Both the position numbers and the translations under genes were made by a program. From an uncultured Parvularculaceae bacterium (GTDB taxonomy: Bacteria; Pseudomonadota; Alphaproteobacteria; Caulobacterales; Parvularculaceae), in NCBI GenBank assembly GCA_947259815.1, contig CAMYNO010000206.1, positions 1 through 6,388 of the forward strand: a stretch of 6,388 bases of DNA. The letters are read 5' to 3'. Position 1 is the stretch's first letter. Every line of letters starts with the position of its first letter. A model generated the notes under the pieces. It searched no databases and was not told where the DNA came from. It saw nothing but the letters and a program-made list of their open reading frames with translations. Below, piece by piece: positions 1 through 6,371 of this stretch.

Positions 1-117
1 AACGCCTTCCACCGCCGCCCGGTCGGGTTGCGCAAAGTACAATTCCTCCAGCGTCGTATTCATGGCGACGAAATCGGAACGAATCCACGCTTCGAAGCGT
101 TCTGTGTTATCGGTCAT
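1..117 (-). CDS. N-terminal part of a divergent gene, possibly a PrnB-like (DUF1864) protein
   Basis: An open frame reads from ATG at 117-115 to the window edge with no stop, giving 39 codons of the N-terminus; the rest lies outside. The start is supported by AGAGG (plus positions 124-128) six bases upstream. The peptide begins MTDNTERFEAWIRSDF and continues with NTTLEELYFAQ. From memory this resembles the start of DUF1864 proteins, the family of monodechloroaminopyrrolnitrin synthase PrnB, which belongs to the haem dioxygenase-like superfamily. That match is recollection, not a search, and the haem-binding part is not visible. The gene is divergent from kbl with a 100-base shared upstream region. 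That the segment is coding is fairly sure from the start, ribosome site and clean frame; the family is tentative. Confidence 0.55.
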   Translation of the reverse strand, partial: MTDNTERFEAWIRSDFVAMNTTLEELYFAQPDRAAVEGV

Positions 118-217
118 GAAATGCCTCTACCGGCTGCGTCGGACCTCGCATTGACGAGACGGCCCGGCGGCGCCAAACGATGCAACCGTGGTAGACGGTG
201 AAAGAGTGAAGGCCAAG
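118..217. promoter_or_regulatory. Divergent intergenic region between the left-edge gene and kbl
   Basis: This 100-base gap must hold the leader and probably the promoters of both divergent transcripts. Visible elements are AGAGG (124-128, read on the minus strand) for the left gene and GAAGG (208-212) five bases before the kbl ATG. TTGACG at 151-156 resembles a plus-strand -35 box, but the sequence 17 bases later (CAAACG) is a poor -10, so no promoter is assigned. I see no clear operator palindrome or riboswitch. Confidence 0.35.
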
Positions 218-1420
218 ATGCGCGAAGAATTTTACGGCAGGATCAAGCAGGAAATCGAAAGTTTGCGCAAACAGGGCCTGGAAAAGGTCGAGCGGGAGAT
301 AACATCGCCGCAAGGGCCTGAAATAGAGGTGATACATGGCGGCAAACGCATGCGCCTCCTCAATTTTTGCGCCAATAATTATCTCGGGCTAGCCGACCAC
401 CCGCAGATTATCGCGGCTGCGAAAGCCACAATGGACGATTATGGCTTCGGCATGGCCTCCGTCCGGTTCATCTGCGGGACAACGGATCTCCACCGCCGGG
501 TCGAACGCGAAGTCGCCGACTATCTGGGCTACGAAGATTCAATTCTGTTCGCCGCCTGTTTTGACGCTAATGGCGGCGTCTTCGAACCGCTCCTCGGCCC
601 TGACGATGCGATCATCTCCGATGCGCTGAACCATGCCTCGATCATCGACGGCGTAAGGCTGTGCAAGGCAAAGCGATATCGTTTCGCCAATTCCGATATG
701 GATGATTTGCGCGCGCAATTGAAACAGGCGGACGCCGACGGCGCGCGCACAAAACTGATCGTTACCGACGGCGTCTTTTCCATGGACGGTTATATCGCCA
801 GACTGGACGAAATTTGTTCCCTTGCGGATGAGTTCGGCGCCCTCGTGATGGTCGATGACTGCCACGCCACCGGATTTATGGGACCGCAGGGAAAAGGCGC
901 GCCGGCGCATTGCGGCGTAGGCGACCGGGTCGATATCCTGACCGGCACGCTCGGCAAGGCGCTGGGCGGCGGCATGGGCGGGTATATCTGCGCCTCAAAA
1001 GAAGTCGTGCATCTGCTGCGCAATCGCGCGCGGCCCTATTTGTTTTCAAATGCTCTCACCCCGGCTCTCCTCGGCGCCACACTGAAGACACTTGAGCTCG
1101 TGCGTGACGGCGACGGATTGCGCGCGCAGCTATTTCGAAATGCAGAACGCTTCCGAACGGCCATGACGGATGCGGGCTTTACCCTTCTTCCCGGCGAGCA
1201 CCCGATTATTCCGGTTATGATCCCGGATGCCCGCCAGGCGGGAGAAATGGCCGCCGCCATGATGGACGAAGGCGTCTACGTGACGGCGTTTTCGTTTCCG
1301 GTTGTCCCGAAAGGCCAGGCGCGCATCCGCACGCAAATGTGCGCCGCCCATAGCGACGAACAGGTCGATCGGGCCGTGGCTGCGTTCGTCAATGCCGGCA
1401 AAAAGGTCGGCGTTATATAG
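218..1420 (+). CDS. kbl: 2-amino-3-ketobutyrate CoA ligase (glycine C-acetyltransferase)
   Basis: This cytosolic PLP enzyme of the alpha-oxoamine synthase family (fold type I) carries out the second step of threonine catabolism: 2-amino-3-oxobutanoate plus CoA gives glycine and acetyl-CoA. With the start at ATG 218 the protein has 400 residues, against 398 in E. coli. It lines up from MREEFY with the E. coli N-terminus and ends in GVI. Key residues are visible: NFCANNYLGL near the N-terminus, H139 in NHASIIDG (ring stacking on PLP), D213 and H216 in VDDCHATGF, the PLP-binding lysine K247 in TGTLGKALGGG, and PVVPKGQARIRTQM near the end. GTG codons at 188 and 206 are in frame, but ATG 218 fits the family length and has GAAGG five bases upstream. 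It is the first gene of a cluster with the small protein and tdh, the enzyme supplying its substrate. Function is very secure. Confidence 0.97.
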   Translation: MREEFYGRIKQEIESLRKQGLEKVEREITSPQGPEIEVIHGGKRMRLLNFCANNYLGLADHPQIIAAAKATMDDYGFGMASVRFICGTTDLHRRVEREVADYLGYEDSILFAACFDANGGVFEPLLGPDDAIISDALNHASIIDGVRLCKAKRYRFANSDMDDLRAQLKQADADGARTKLIVTDGVFSMDGYIARLDEICSLADEFGALVMVDDCHATGFMGPQGKGAPAHCGVGDRVDILTGTLGKALGGGMGGYICASKEVVHLLRNRARPYLFSNALTPALLGATLKTLELVRDGDGLRAQLFRNAERFRTAMTDAGFTLLPGEHPIIPVMIPDARQAGEMAAAMMDEGVYVTAFSFPVVPKGQARIRTQMCAAHSDEQVDRAVAAFVNAGKKVGVI

Positions 1421-1451
1421 TCGTACTATTCAAATCCATGAGGTTGCAGAA

Positions 1452-1592
1452 ATGAACGACGGAAAAACAAAGAAAGAAAAGAGCGACGAACTCGACGAGG
1501 CGTTGGACGAAACTTTCCCGGCGAGCGATCCGCCGGCGCCAGTCATCCCGCCCAAGTCCGAAGAAGACGACGATGACGATGACGGCGAATAA
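1452..1592 (+). CDS. Small acidic protein with a DETFPASDPPA motif, between kbl and tdh
   Basis: This 46-residue protein starts at ATG 1452 with TGAGG (1439-1443) eight bases upstream. The first ten residues are lysine-rich (MNDGKTKKEK). A short acidic predicted helix follows (SDELDEALDE), then the motif DETFPASDPPA at residues 19-29, a proline-rich link, and an acidic tail EEDDDDDDGE. It has no cysteine, signal peptide or membrane segment, and most of it is probably disordered. From family knowledge, the DETFPASDPP motif recurs in many small proteins of unknown function in proteobacteria; no biochemical role is known to me. It sits 31 bases after kbl and 18 bases before tdh, so co-transcription is likely. 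A link to threonine catabolism is only inferred from position. An overlapping longer frame starting inside kbl (1302) is less likely than this start with its own ribosome site. Confidence 0.8.
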   Translation: MNDGKTKKEKSDELDEALDETFPASDPPAPVIPPKSEEDDDDDDGE

Positions 1593-1610
1593 CCGACAAG
1601 GCGGGCGTCC

Positions 1611-2645
1611 ATGAAAGCGTTGATGAAAGCAAAAGCGGAAGAAGGTATCTGGCTTGCCGATACGGCACGGCCAACCATCGGACCCAACGACGTCCTTATC
1701 AAGGTGAAGCGCACCGCCATCTGCGGCACCGACGTCCACATCTATAACTGGGACGAGTGGGCGCAGAAAACCATTCCCGTACCGATGACCGTGGGCCATG
1801 AGTTTGCCGGCGAAGTCGTCGATATCGGATCGGAAGTTCACCCCGAACATGCGACATTCAAGATTGGCGACCGCGTCTCGGCCGAGGGCCATGTCACCTG
1901 CGGTCACTGCCGCAATTGCCGCGGCGGGAAACGTCATCTTTGCCGCAATACGATGGGCGTTGGCGTCAACCGCCCCGGTTCCTTTGCCGAATATGTCGCC
2001 GTGCCGGCGTTCAACGTCTATCGCCTGCCCGACGATATTTCCGATGATATGGGCGCGATCTTCGATCCTTTCGGCAATGCCGCTCATACCGCCCTCGCCT
2101 TCGATCTTGTGGGCGAGGATGTGCTGATTACCGGCGCCGGCCCGATCGGCATCATGGCCGGCGCGATTGCCCGCTATGCCGGCGCCCGACATGTTGTCGT
2201 CACCGACGTCAACGAATATCGCCTTGAGCTTGCAAGGAAGATGGGCGCCACCCGCGCGGTCAATGTCGCCGATGAATCGCTGAACGATGTGATGGCCGAA
2301 CTGGGCATGACCGAAGGCTTTGATGTCGGTCTTGAAATGTCCGGCGTTGTCACGGCGTTTCAGTCGATGCTCGAGACCATGAACCACGGCGGCAAGATCG
2401 CCATGCTTGGCATCATGCCCAATGGCGCCGGCATTGACTGGGACAAGGTTATTTTCAAGGGCCTTGAGATCAAGGGCATCTACGGGCGGCGCATGTTCGA
2501 GACCTGGTACAAGATGGGCGCAATGCTGCAGGGCGGTCTCGATTTGTCGCCGATCCTGACGCACCGCTTCGCCGTCGATGACTACCAGAAAGGCTTCGAC
2601 ATCATGCGCTCGGGCCAGTCGGGGAAAGTGATTCTGGAATGGTAG
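1611..2645 (+). CDS. tdh: L-threonine 3-dehydrogenase, zinc- and NAD-dependent
   Basis: This medium-chain alcohol dehydrogenase family enzyme oxidises L-threonine with NAD+ to 2-amino-3-oxobutanoate, the Kbl substrate. It has 344 residues, against 341 in E. coli, and near-identical blocks run along the whole length. Catalytic zinc ligands C38, H63 and E64 are present, with T40 and H43 of the proton relay in [13 protein letters not shown]. Structural zinc is bound by C97, C100, C103 and C111. The Rossmann motif GAGPIG is at 175-180, followed by D199 in [10 protein letters not shown], which favours NAD over NADP. The C-terminal block [11 protein letters not shown] is intact. Compared with my memory of the E. 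coli protein there are about four extra residues near positions 77-82 (HPEHAT), before the structural zinc loop. The ribosome site is weak (AAGG at 1598-1601, nine bases before ATG), so translation may be helped by coupling with the small gene 18 bases upstream. Identity is very secure. Confidence 0.98.
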   Translation: MKALMKAKAEEGIWLADTARPTIGPNDVLIKVKRTAICGTDVHIYNWDEWAQKTIPVPMTVGHEFAGEVVDIGSEVHPEHATFKIGDRVSAEGHVTCGHCRNCRGGKRHLCRNTMGVGVNRPGSFAEYVAVPAFNVYRLPDDISDDMGAIFDPFGNAAHTALAFDLVGEDVLITGAGPIGIMAGAIARYAGARHVVVTDVNEYRLELARKMGATRAVNVADESLNDVMAELGMTEGFDVGLEMSGVVTAFQSMLETMNHGGKIAMLGIMPNGAGIDWDKVIFKGLEIKGIYGRRMFETWYKMGAMLQGGLDLSPILTHRFAVDDYQKGFDIMRSGQSGKVILEW

Positions 2646-2674
2646 GGTGGGTTCGCAACGAGGCGTAGCCCACC
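2646..2674. repeat. Imperfect palindrome abutting the tdh stop codon
   Basis: GGTGGG (2646-2651) pairs with CCCACC (2669-2674). Inside it CGC (2654-2656) can pair with GCG (2663-2665), with small bulges. The element starts on the base after the tdh TAG. No T-run follows, so it is not a classical intrinsic terminator. Sequences of this kind (GGTGGGCTACGC on the opposite strand) are, from memory, common scattered intergenic repeats in proteobacteria. It may protect the 3' end of the kbl-tdh message or act as a weak terminator; both are inference. Confidence 0.6.
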
Positions 2675-2709
2675 ATCCAACATTCAGGCGATCTTTAAGC
2701 CCGCTATTT

Positions 2710-2739
2710 CTGGATTCCGGCTTTCGCCGGAAAGAACGG
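2710..2739 (+). repeat. REP-like palindromic repeat, copy 1 of an inverted pair
   Basis: The core is a perfect 7-base-pair stem, TTCCGGC (2715-2721) and GCCGGAA (2726-2732), with a TTTC loop. The flanks CTGGA on the left and AGAACGG on the right match copy 2 read on the minus strand: over 30 positions I count 24 identical. Elements of this form are, from memory, widely scattered between genes in Alphaproteobacteria. No transposase or other gene lies in this gap, so it would be a non-autonomous repeat. Confidence 0.7.
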
Positions 2740-2765
2740 ACGAGAGATTTTTCCTAACCCTCAAC

Positions 2766-2795
2766 CCGATCTCCCCGGCGCAAGCCGGGGTCCAG
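2766..2795 (-). repeat. REP-like palindromic repeat, copy 2 of an inverted pair
   Basis: The core is a perfect 7-base-pair stem, CCCCGGC (2773-2779) and GCCGGGG (2784-2790), closed by a GCAA loop, which is a stable GNRA tetraloop if transcribed on the plus strand. It is in the opposite orientation to copy 1, with 26 bases between them. Where copy 1 has TT paired with AA at the stem base, this copy has CC paired with GG, so pairing is kept although the sequence differs. No T-tract follows. Confidence 0.7.
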
Positions 2796-2893
2796 CAAGT
2801 CTAGGCACGTCGAAAGCAAGCGACGCCAAACACCAAAGCATTGTGAGCTTGCCGCACTTTCCAAACTGCCGGGTTTCATCGCGCATACCGCCT

Positions 2894-2922
2894 TTGACAG
2901 AAGATACGCTCAAGGCTACTTC
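2894..2922 (+). promoter_or_regulatory. Possible purB promoter
   Basis: TTGACA (2894-2899) matches the sigma-70 -35 consensus exactly. Seventeen bases later TACTTC (2917-2922) is a weak -10 candidate. Transcription would start around 2929, leaving a short leader before the purB ATG at 2947 with GGAG at 2937-2940. The location, after a repeat-rich gap and just before purB, is right, but the -10 is poor. I see no clear PurR-type operator. The rest of the gap (2796-2893) shows nothing I can name. Confidence 0.4.
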
Positions 2923-2946
2923 GGCTGCTCATAATTGGAGCCAACA

Positions 2947-4251
2947 ATGATACCCCGTTACGCCCGCGCCGAAATGGCTGATATCTGGTCGCCGGATACA
3001 AAATACCGCATCTGGTTTGAGATCGAGGCTCACGCCGCCATGAAGATGGCCGAGCTTGGCGTGATCCCGCAGGACGCGGCAGAAACCGTCTGGAAAAAAG
3101 GCAAGGACGTTGTCTTCGACGCCGACCGCATCGACGAGATCGAGCGGGAGGTGAAACATGATGTCATCGCCTTCCTGACCCACCTTGCCGAACTTGTCGG
3201 ACCCGAAGCGCGTTTCGTTCATCAGGGCATGACGTCGTCTGATGTTCTCGACACCTGCCTGTCGGTGCAACTGAGCCGCGCCAGCGACATTCTTCTTGCC
3301 GGCATGGATCGCCTTCTCGCCGCACTGAAAAAGCGCGCTTACGAACACAAGTATACGATCTGCGTCGGGCGCAGCCATGGCATTCACGCAGAACCGACCA
3401 CCTTCGGCGTCAAGCTGGCGACTTATTACGCAGAATTCGAACGCGGCCGAAAACGCCTTGCCGCGGCGCGCGATGAAATCGCCGTCTGCGCCATATCCGG
3501 CGCCGTCGGCACCTTCGCCAATATCGACCCCTCAGTTGAAGCTTATGTGGCCGACAAGATGGACCTCGCCATTGAGCCGGTATCGACCCAGGTGATCCCG
3601 CGCGACCGTCATGCCGCTTTCTTTGCCGCCCTTGGCGTCGTCGCCTCTTCCATCGAACGGCTGGCGGTTGAAGTCCGCCACCTTCAGCGCAGCGAAGTTC
3701 TGGAGGCGGAGGAATTCTTCTCAAAGGGTCAAAAGGGGTCGTCGGCGATGCCGCATAAGCGCAACCCGATCCTGACCGAAAACCTCACAGGGCTTGCCCG
3801 CCTCGTGCGCATGTGCGTCACCCCGGCAATGGAAAATGTGGCGCTCTGGCATGAGCGGGATATTTCTCATTCATCGGTTGAGCGCGGCATAGGCCCGGAC
3901 GCCACGGTGCATCTCGATTTCGCCTTGCAACGGCTTGCCGGTGTTGTCGAAAACCTTGTCGTCTATCCAGACCAGATGCAGGCAAATCTCGACAAGCTCG
4001 GTGGGCTGATCTTTTCCCAGCGCGTGTTGCTGGCGTTGACGCAGGCGGGCGTCAGCCGCGAGGATTCCTACAGCTTCGTACAGCGTAATGCGATGCCGGC
4101 CTGGCGCGGCGACGGCGCCTTTCTGGATCTTCTCAAGGCGGACAAGGACGTCGCCGCTAAACTCTCCGCTGGCGACCTCGATGCGCTGTTTGATCTCAGC
4201 CACCACACCAAGCATGTGGATACGATCTTCGAACGCGTATTCGGCGATTAG
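2947..4251 (+). CDS. purB: Adenylosuccinate lyase
   Basis: This cytosolic enzyme of the fumarase/aspartase superfamily acts twice in purine synthesis, releasing fumarate from SAICAR to give AICAR and from adenylosuccinate to give AMP. The protein has 434 residues and aligns from MIPRYARAEMADIW with the short (B. subtilis-like) PurB type. Visible active-site segments are H71 in VKHDVIAF, TSSDVLDT at 96-103, H144 in GRSHGIHAEPTTFG, RDRHA near 219-223, and the superfamily signature at 264-274 (GSSAMPHKRNP), whose serine is the catalytic residue, followed by ENVALWHERDISHSS. ATG 2947 is preferred over an in-frame TTG at 2935 because that TTG overlaps the ribosome site GGAG (2937-2940, six bases before ATG). 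The next gene starts 87 bases downstream and no strong terminator lies between them, so read-through into it is possible. Identity is very secure. Confidence 0.98.
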   Translation: MIPRYARAEMADIWSPDTKYRIWFEIEAHAAMKMAELGVIPQDAAETVWKKGKDVVFDADRIDEIEREVKHDVIAFLTHLAELVGPEARFVHQGMTSSDVLDTCLSVQLSRASDILLAGMDRLLAALKKRAYEHKYTICVGRSHGIHAEPTTFGVKLATYYAEFERGRKRLAAARDEIAVCAISGAVGTFANIDPSVEAYVADKMDLAIEPVSTQVIPRDRHAAFFAALGVVASSIERLAVEVRHLQRSEVLEAEEFFSKGQKGSSAMPHKRNPILTENLTGLARLVRMCVTPAMENVALWHERDISHSSVERGIGPDATVHLDFALQRLAGVVENLVVYPDQMQANLDKLGGLIFSQRVLLALTQAGVSREDSYSFVQRNAMPAWRGDGAFLDLLKADKDVAAKLSAGDLDALFDLSHHTKHVDTIFERVFGD

Positions 4252-4338
4252 CCGACGCCAGAGACTGTGACCTCGGGCCGCGCCAAATAGAGGAGCGCAG
4301 CCCTTGCGCCAGCGGCAGCGGCCCGCATATCTCGCGCC

Positions 4339-4785
4339 ATGAGCGAAACGGCGGAAATATTCGGCGGTCCGAGCGGCCAACGCTCCTGGCTCCGGGCCAT
4401 GGCGCGCGGGCTGGCCAAAAAATGCCCCCAATGCGGGCGCGGCGCTCTATTTAGCGGCTATGTCAAAATCAGGGATAATTGCCCGGCATGCGGCCTCGAC
4501 CTCACCGGGCACGAGGCCGACGACGCCCCGCCCTATGTGACGATCATGGTGGTCGGTCATATCGCGATCCCCCTCGCCCTCGCCGCAAAACAGCTGTTTG
4601 ACCCGCCAATGTGGCAGCAATTCGCGTTCTGGATGCCGGCGATTATCGCCGCAACCGCCCTTGGCCTGCCGGTTTTCAAGGGCGCGCTGATCGGCATCCA
4701 GTGGGCGAACCGGATGCACGGCTTCGCTGCGGTCTCCGACGAACCCAAAACCGGCGATTTACCGCCCTCTGCTGACTTGACATAG
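4339..4785 (+). CDS. DUF983 family zinc-ribbon membrane protein
   Basis: This 148-residue protein of unknown function has the DUF983 layout. An N-terminal zinc ribbon has C29 and C32 (KKCPQCGRGALFSGY) and C48 and C51 (CPACGLDL), followed by the acidic family segment HEADDAPPY at 58-66. Two hydrophobic stretches at roughly 67-86 and 94-118 look like membrane helices, so it is probably an inner-membrane protein with a small zinc-binding cytosolic head; the side is inferred. No good ribosome site precedes ATG 4339, and an in-frame TAG at 4288-4290 with no start codon between them rules out a longer form. An internal ATG at 4399 (MARGLAKKCPQC) would keep the domain and could be the true start. 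From memory, DUF983 genes are often near rpmG and the RNase R gene in Alphaproteobacteria, so the link to rpmG here is expected. Function is unknown. Confidence 0.85.
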   Translation: MSETAEIFGGPSGQRSWLRAMARGLAKKCPQCGRGALFSGYVKIRDNCPACGLDLTGHEADDAPPYVTIMVVGHIAIPLALAAKQLFDPPMWQQFAFWMPAIIAATALGLPVFKGALIGIQWANRMHGFAAVSDEPKTGDLPPSADLT

Positions 4786-4804
4786 AGGCGCGCCTGAGTA
4801 AGTT
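4777..4804 (+). promoter_or_regulatory. Possible rpmG promoter overlapping the end of the DUF983 gene
   Basis: TTGACA (4777-4782), a perfect -35 match, lies across the last two sense codons and stop of the DUF983 gene. Sixteen bases later TAAGTT (4799-4804) is a modest -10. A start near 4811 would leave a leader of about 20 bases with the GGAG ribosome site. This would let L33 be expressed at ribosomal level independently of the upstream gene. Since coding constraint could also produce the -35, confidence is moderate to low. Confidence 0.4.
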
Positions 4805-4833
4805 CCGCCGCTCACTGCGACTGGAGCAACATG

Positions 4834-5001
4834 ATGGCCAAGCCGACCACAATCAAAATTCGCCTCAATTCGACGGCGGACACCGGCTATTTCTATGTGG
4901 CGAAAAAGAATACCCGCACCATGACCGAGAAGATGGTTTTGCGGAAGTATGATCCGGTTGCGCGCAAGCATGTCGAGTTCAAGGAAGGCAAGATCAAATA
5001 G
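4834..5001 (+). CDS. rpmG: 50S ribosomal protein L33
   Basis: This 55-residue basic protein of the large ribosomal subunit sits near the E site. It starts [20 protein letters not shown] and ends [12 protein letters not shown], the usual length and ends for proteobacterial L33. It has no cysteines, so it is the zinc-free (C-minus) form and needs no metal. Two ATG codons lie in tandem at 4831 and 4834. The second gives the family-standard MAK start and sits seven bases after GGAG (4823-4826), while the first would be only four bases away, so 4834 is chosen. It follows the DUF983 gene by 48 bases, has a possible promoter of its own in that gap, and is closed by a strong terminator 30 bases downstream. 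It converges with the PleD-like gene. Identity is very secure. Confidence 0.97.
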   Translation: MAKPTTIKIRLNSTADTGYFYVAKKNTRTMTEKMVLRKYDPVARKHVEFKEGKIK

Positions 5002-5031
5002 ATCTGCTGGATCTTTGACATTGACGAACAG

Positions 5032-5056
5032 AGCCGCCGGTTTCGGCGGCTTTTTT
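5032..5056 (+). terminator. Rho-independent terminator after rpmG
   Basis: AGCCGCCG (5032-5039) and CGGCGGCT (5044-5051) form a perfect 8-base-pair, GC-rich stem with a GTTT loop, followed directly by a run of T to 5056. This is a textbook intrinsic terminator for the plus strand. Read on the minus strand it lacks a good T-run, so it would serve the opposing pleD transcript only weakly. Confidence 0.93.
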
Positions 5057-5096
5057 GTATCTGCTTTTGAGACGTAAACCGCCGGGTGCCCTGACG

Positions 5097-6371
5097 TTAC
5101 GCCGCCCGGTTGATGACCTTGTTACGGCCGCCGGCTTTCGCTTCGTAGAGCGCTTCATCAGCGCGCTTGATGAGTTTTTGCGCAGTGTCTTCGTCCGGGC
5201 CGTTTTCCGTCGAGGCAATGCCGATCGACGCAGTAACCGTCAATTCGTCGCGAGCGCCGTTAACCAGGAATTTTTCCGTGGCAATTTCCTGGCGTAGTCG
5301 TTCGGCGACCACGGCGGCAAAGCTTGCATCCGTGTCAGGCATCGCGATCAGGAATTCTTCGCCGCCATAGCGACAGGCAAGGTCAATCCCGCGAATGGAA
5401 CGAGAAATGCGTTCTGCGAATTCCTGAATGACTTTATCGCCCACATCATGGCCATAGGTATCGTTGATTTTCTTAAAGTGATCGATATCCAGAATGGTCA
5501 CAGCAAGCGGGCGACCCGTCCAGTTAGCGCGATCAAACATCGCGCTCAGATGGCTTGCGAGGTATCGACGATTGTAAAGGCCGGTCAGTTGGTCCGTTAC
5601 CGCCATCTCAAGGCTGGCCTGGAACGACGAACGAAGCTGGTCGATATAATGCTTGCGGCGTAACTGCGTCGTTACACGCGCAGCAAGCTCGTTCTTGTCG
5701 ATCGGTCGCGTCAGGTAATCATTCACGCCAATATCAAGCGCGCGAACGAGTTTTCGCGTATCGCCCTGTCGCACCACCGCAAGTATCGGCGTCAACCGCG
5801 TTTCATCGAAAGACCGGATTGACGAACACAACCGCAACGGATCCATCGCTTCCAGCGAGAGATTGACGATAATCACATCGAAATCGCCGGAGCGCGCGCG
5901 ACCGAGAGAGACCTCCGGGTCAATCTCGTGAGAAATTGCATAGCCTTCGCCAAGCGCGCTCTGCAATCGCCCGATCTGTTCCTCATTATCATCGATAATA
6001 AAGATCCGCTTTTCCAGATTGGAAGCATCGAGTTCAATGCTTTCAACAACGCCGAGCCCTTTACCGGTCGCATATCGCGCCCGCAGCTCATCCGTCATCA
6101 TTTTGAGCCGGGTCAGACTGCGAACCCGTGCGAACAAAGCCAGATCTTCAACCGGCTTGGTCAGAAAATCGTCGGCGCCCGCCTCAAGTCCTGCGACTCT
6201 ATCCGCCTGCTGATCAAGCGCTGTCACCATAACGATAGGAATATGCGTCGTTTCCGGATCCTCTATGATGCGCCTGCACGCTTCAAAGCCGTCCATTCCC
6301 GGCATCATGACGTCAAGAAGAATGATGTCTGGTTGTTCCGAGACAGCCTTCTCTACGTCCTTGGCGCCTAC
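5097..6371 (-). CDS. pleD: PleD-like response regulator diguanylate cyclase (REC-REC-GGDEF), 5' end missing or disrupted
   Basis: The visible frame encodes 424 residues; Caulobacter PleD has about 454, so roughly the first 30 are lacking. PleD makes cyclic di-GMP from two GTP when phosphorylated, and in Caulobacter it acts at the stalked pole in cell-cycle and motility control. In fragment numbering, the first receiver keeps its phosphoacceptor D20 (ILLDVMMPGMDGF), T50 and K72 (FLTKP), while the acidic pocket before it is missing. The second receiver (about 120-225) has asparagine at 170 (VIIVNLS) where the phosphoacceptor would be, as in Caulobacter PleD, so it is an adaptor. The GGDEF domain has D295 (LDIDHFKKIND), the active-site GGEEF at 336-340 and the inhibitory RxxD (RGID) at 327-330, so it should be active and product-inhibited. 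An in-frame TGA at 6372-6374 closes the frame upstream, where family residues should continue. It converges with rpmG. Confidence 0.93.
   Translation of the reverse strand, partial: VGAKDVEKAVSEQPDIILLDVMMPGMDGFEACRRIIEDPETTHIPIVMVTALDQQADRVAGLEAGADDFLTKPVEDLALFARVRSLTRLKMMTDELRARYATGKGLGVVESIELDASNLEKRIFIIDDNEEQIGRLQSALGEGYAISHEIDPEVSLGRARSGDFDVIIVNLSLEAMDPLRLCSSIRSFDETRLTPILAVVRQGDTRKLVRALDIGVNDYLTRPIDKNELAARVTTQLRRKHYIDQLRSSFQASLEMAVTDQLTGLYNRRYLASHLSAMFDRANWTGRPLAVTILDIDHFKKINDTYGHDVGDKVIQEFAERISRSIRGIDLACRYGGEEFLIAMPDTDASFAAVVAERLRQEIATEKFLVNGARDELTVTASIGIASTENGPDEDTAQKLIKRADEALYEAKAGGRNKVINRAA

Noticed and set aside
151..179. Sigma-70 promoter for kbl using TTGACG at 151-156
   Set aside because: The sequence at the -10 distance (CAAACG) does not resemble a -10 box, so only the region as a whole was annotated.
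188..217. Longer Kbl N-terminus from GTG 188 or GTG 206
   Set aside because: Family alignment begins at MREEFY (ATG 218), the resulting length fits the family, and GAAGG is correctly spaced for ATG 218.
1302..1451. Upstream extension of the small acidic protein into kbl
   Set aside because: This part is an out-of-frame reading of the conserved kbl 3' end. The ATG at 1452 has its own TGAGG ribosome site and begins the motif-bearing part.
1413..2564. Long minus-strand open frame of 383 codons opposite the small gene and tdh
   Set aside because: It is antisense to two well-supported genes. Its translation is rich in His, Asp, Gly and Ala with no recognisable domain, as expected for the mirror of a GC-rich gene, and no ribosome site or neighbour supports it.
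2715..2753. Intrinsic terminator formed by the first REP-like hairpin and the downstream T-run in GAGATTTTTCC
   Set aside because: The T-run begins about 16 bases after the stem, too far for a rho-independent terminator, and the element is better explained as a repeat.
4295..4309. Small hairpin GCGCA/TGCGC between purB and the DUF983 gene
   Set aside because: It has only five pairs and no T-run; such stems are expected by chance in GC-rich DNA.
3871..4431. Minus-strand frame of 186 codons across the purB 3' end and the start of the DUF983 gene
   Set aside because: It overlaps two plus-strand genes with clear family motifs, and its composition is that of a reverse-complement shadow with no domain.
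5014..5026. TTGACA-like boxes between the rpmG stop and its terminator
   Set aside because: No plausible -10 follows before the terminator hairpin, and no plus-strand gene lies downstream.
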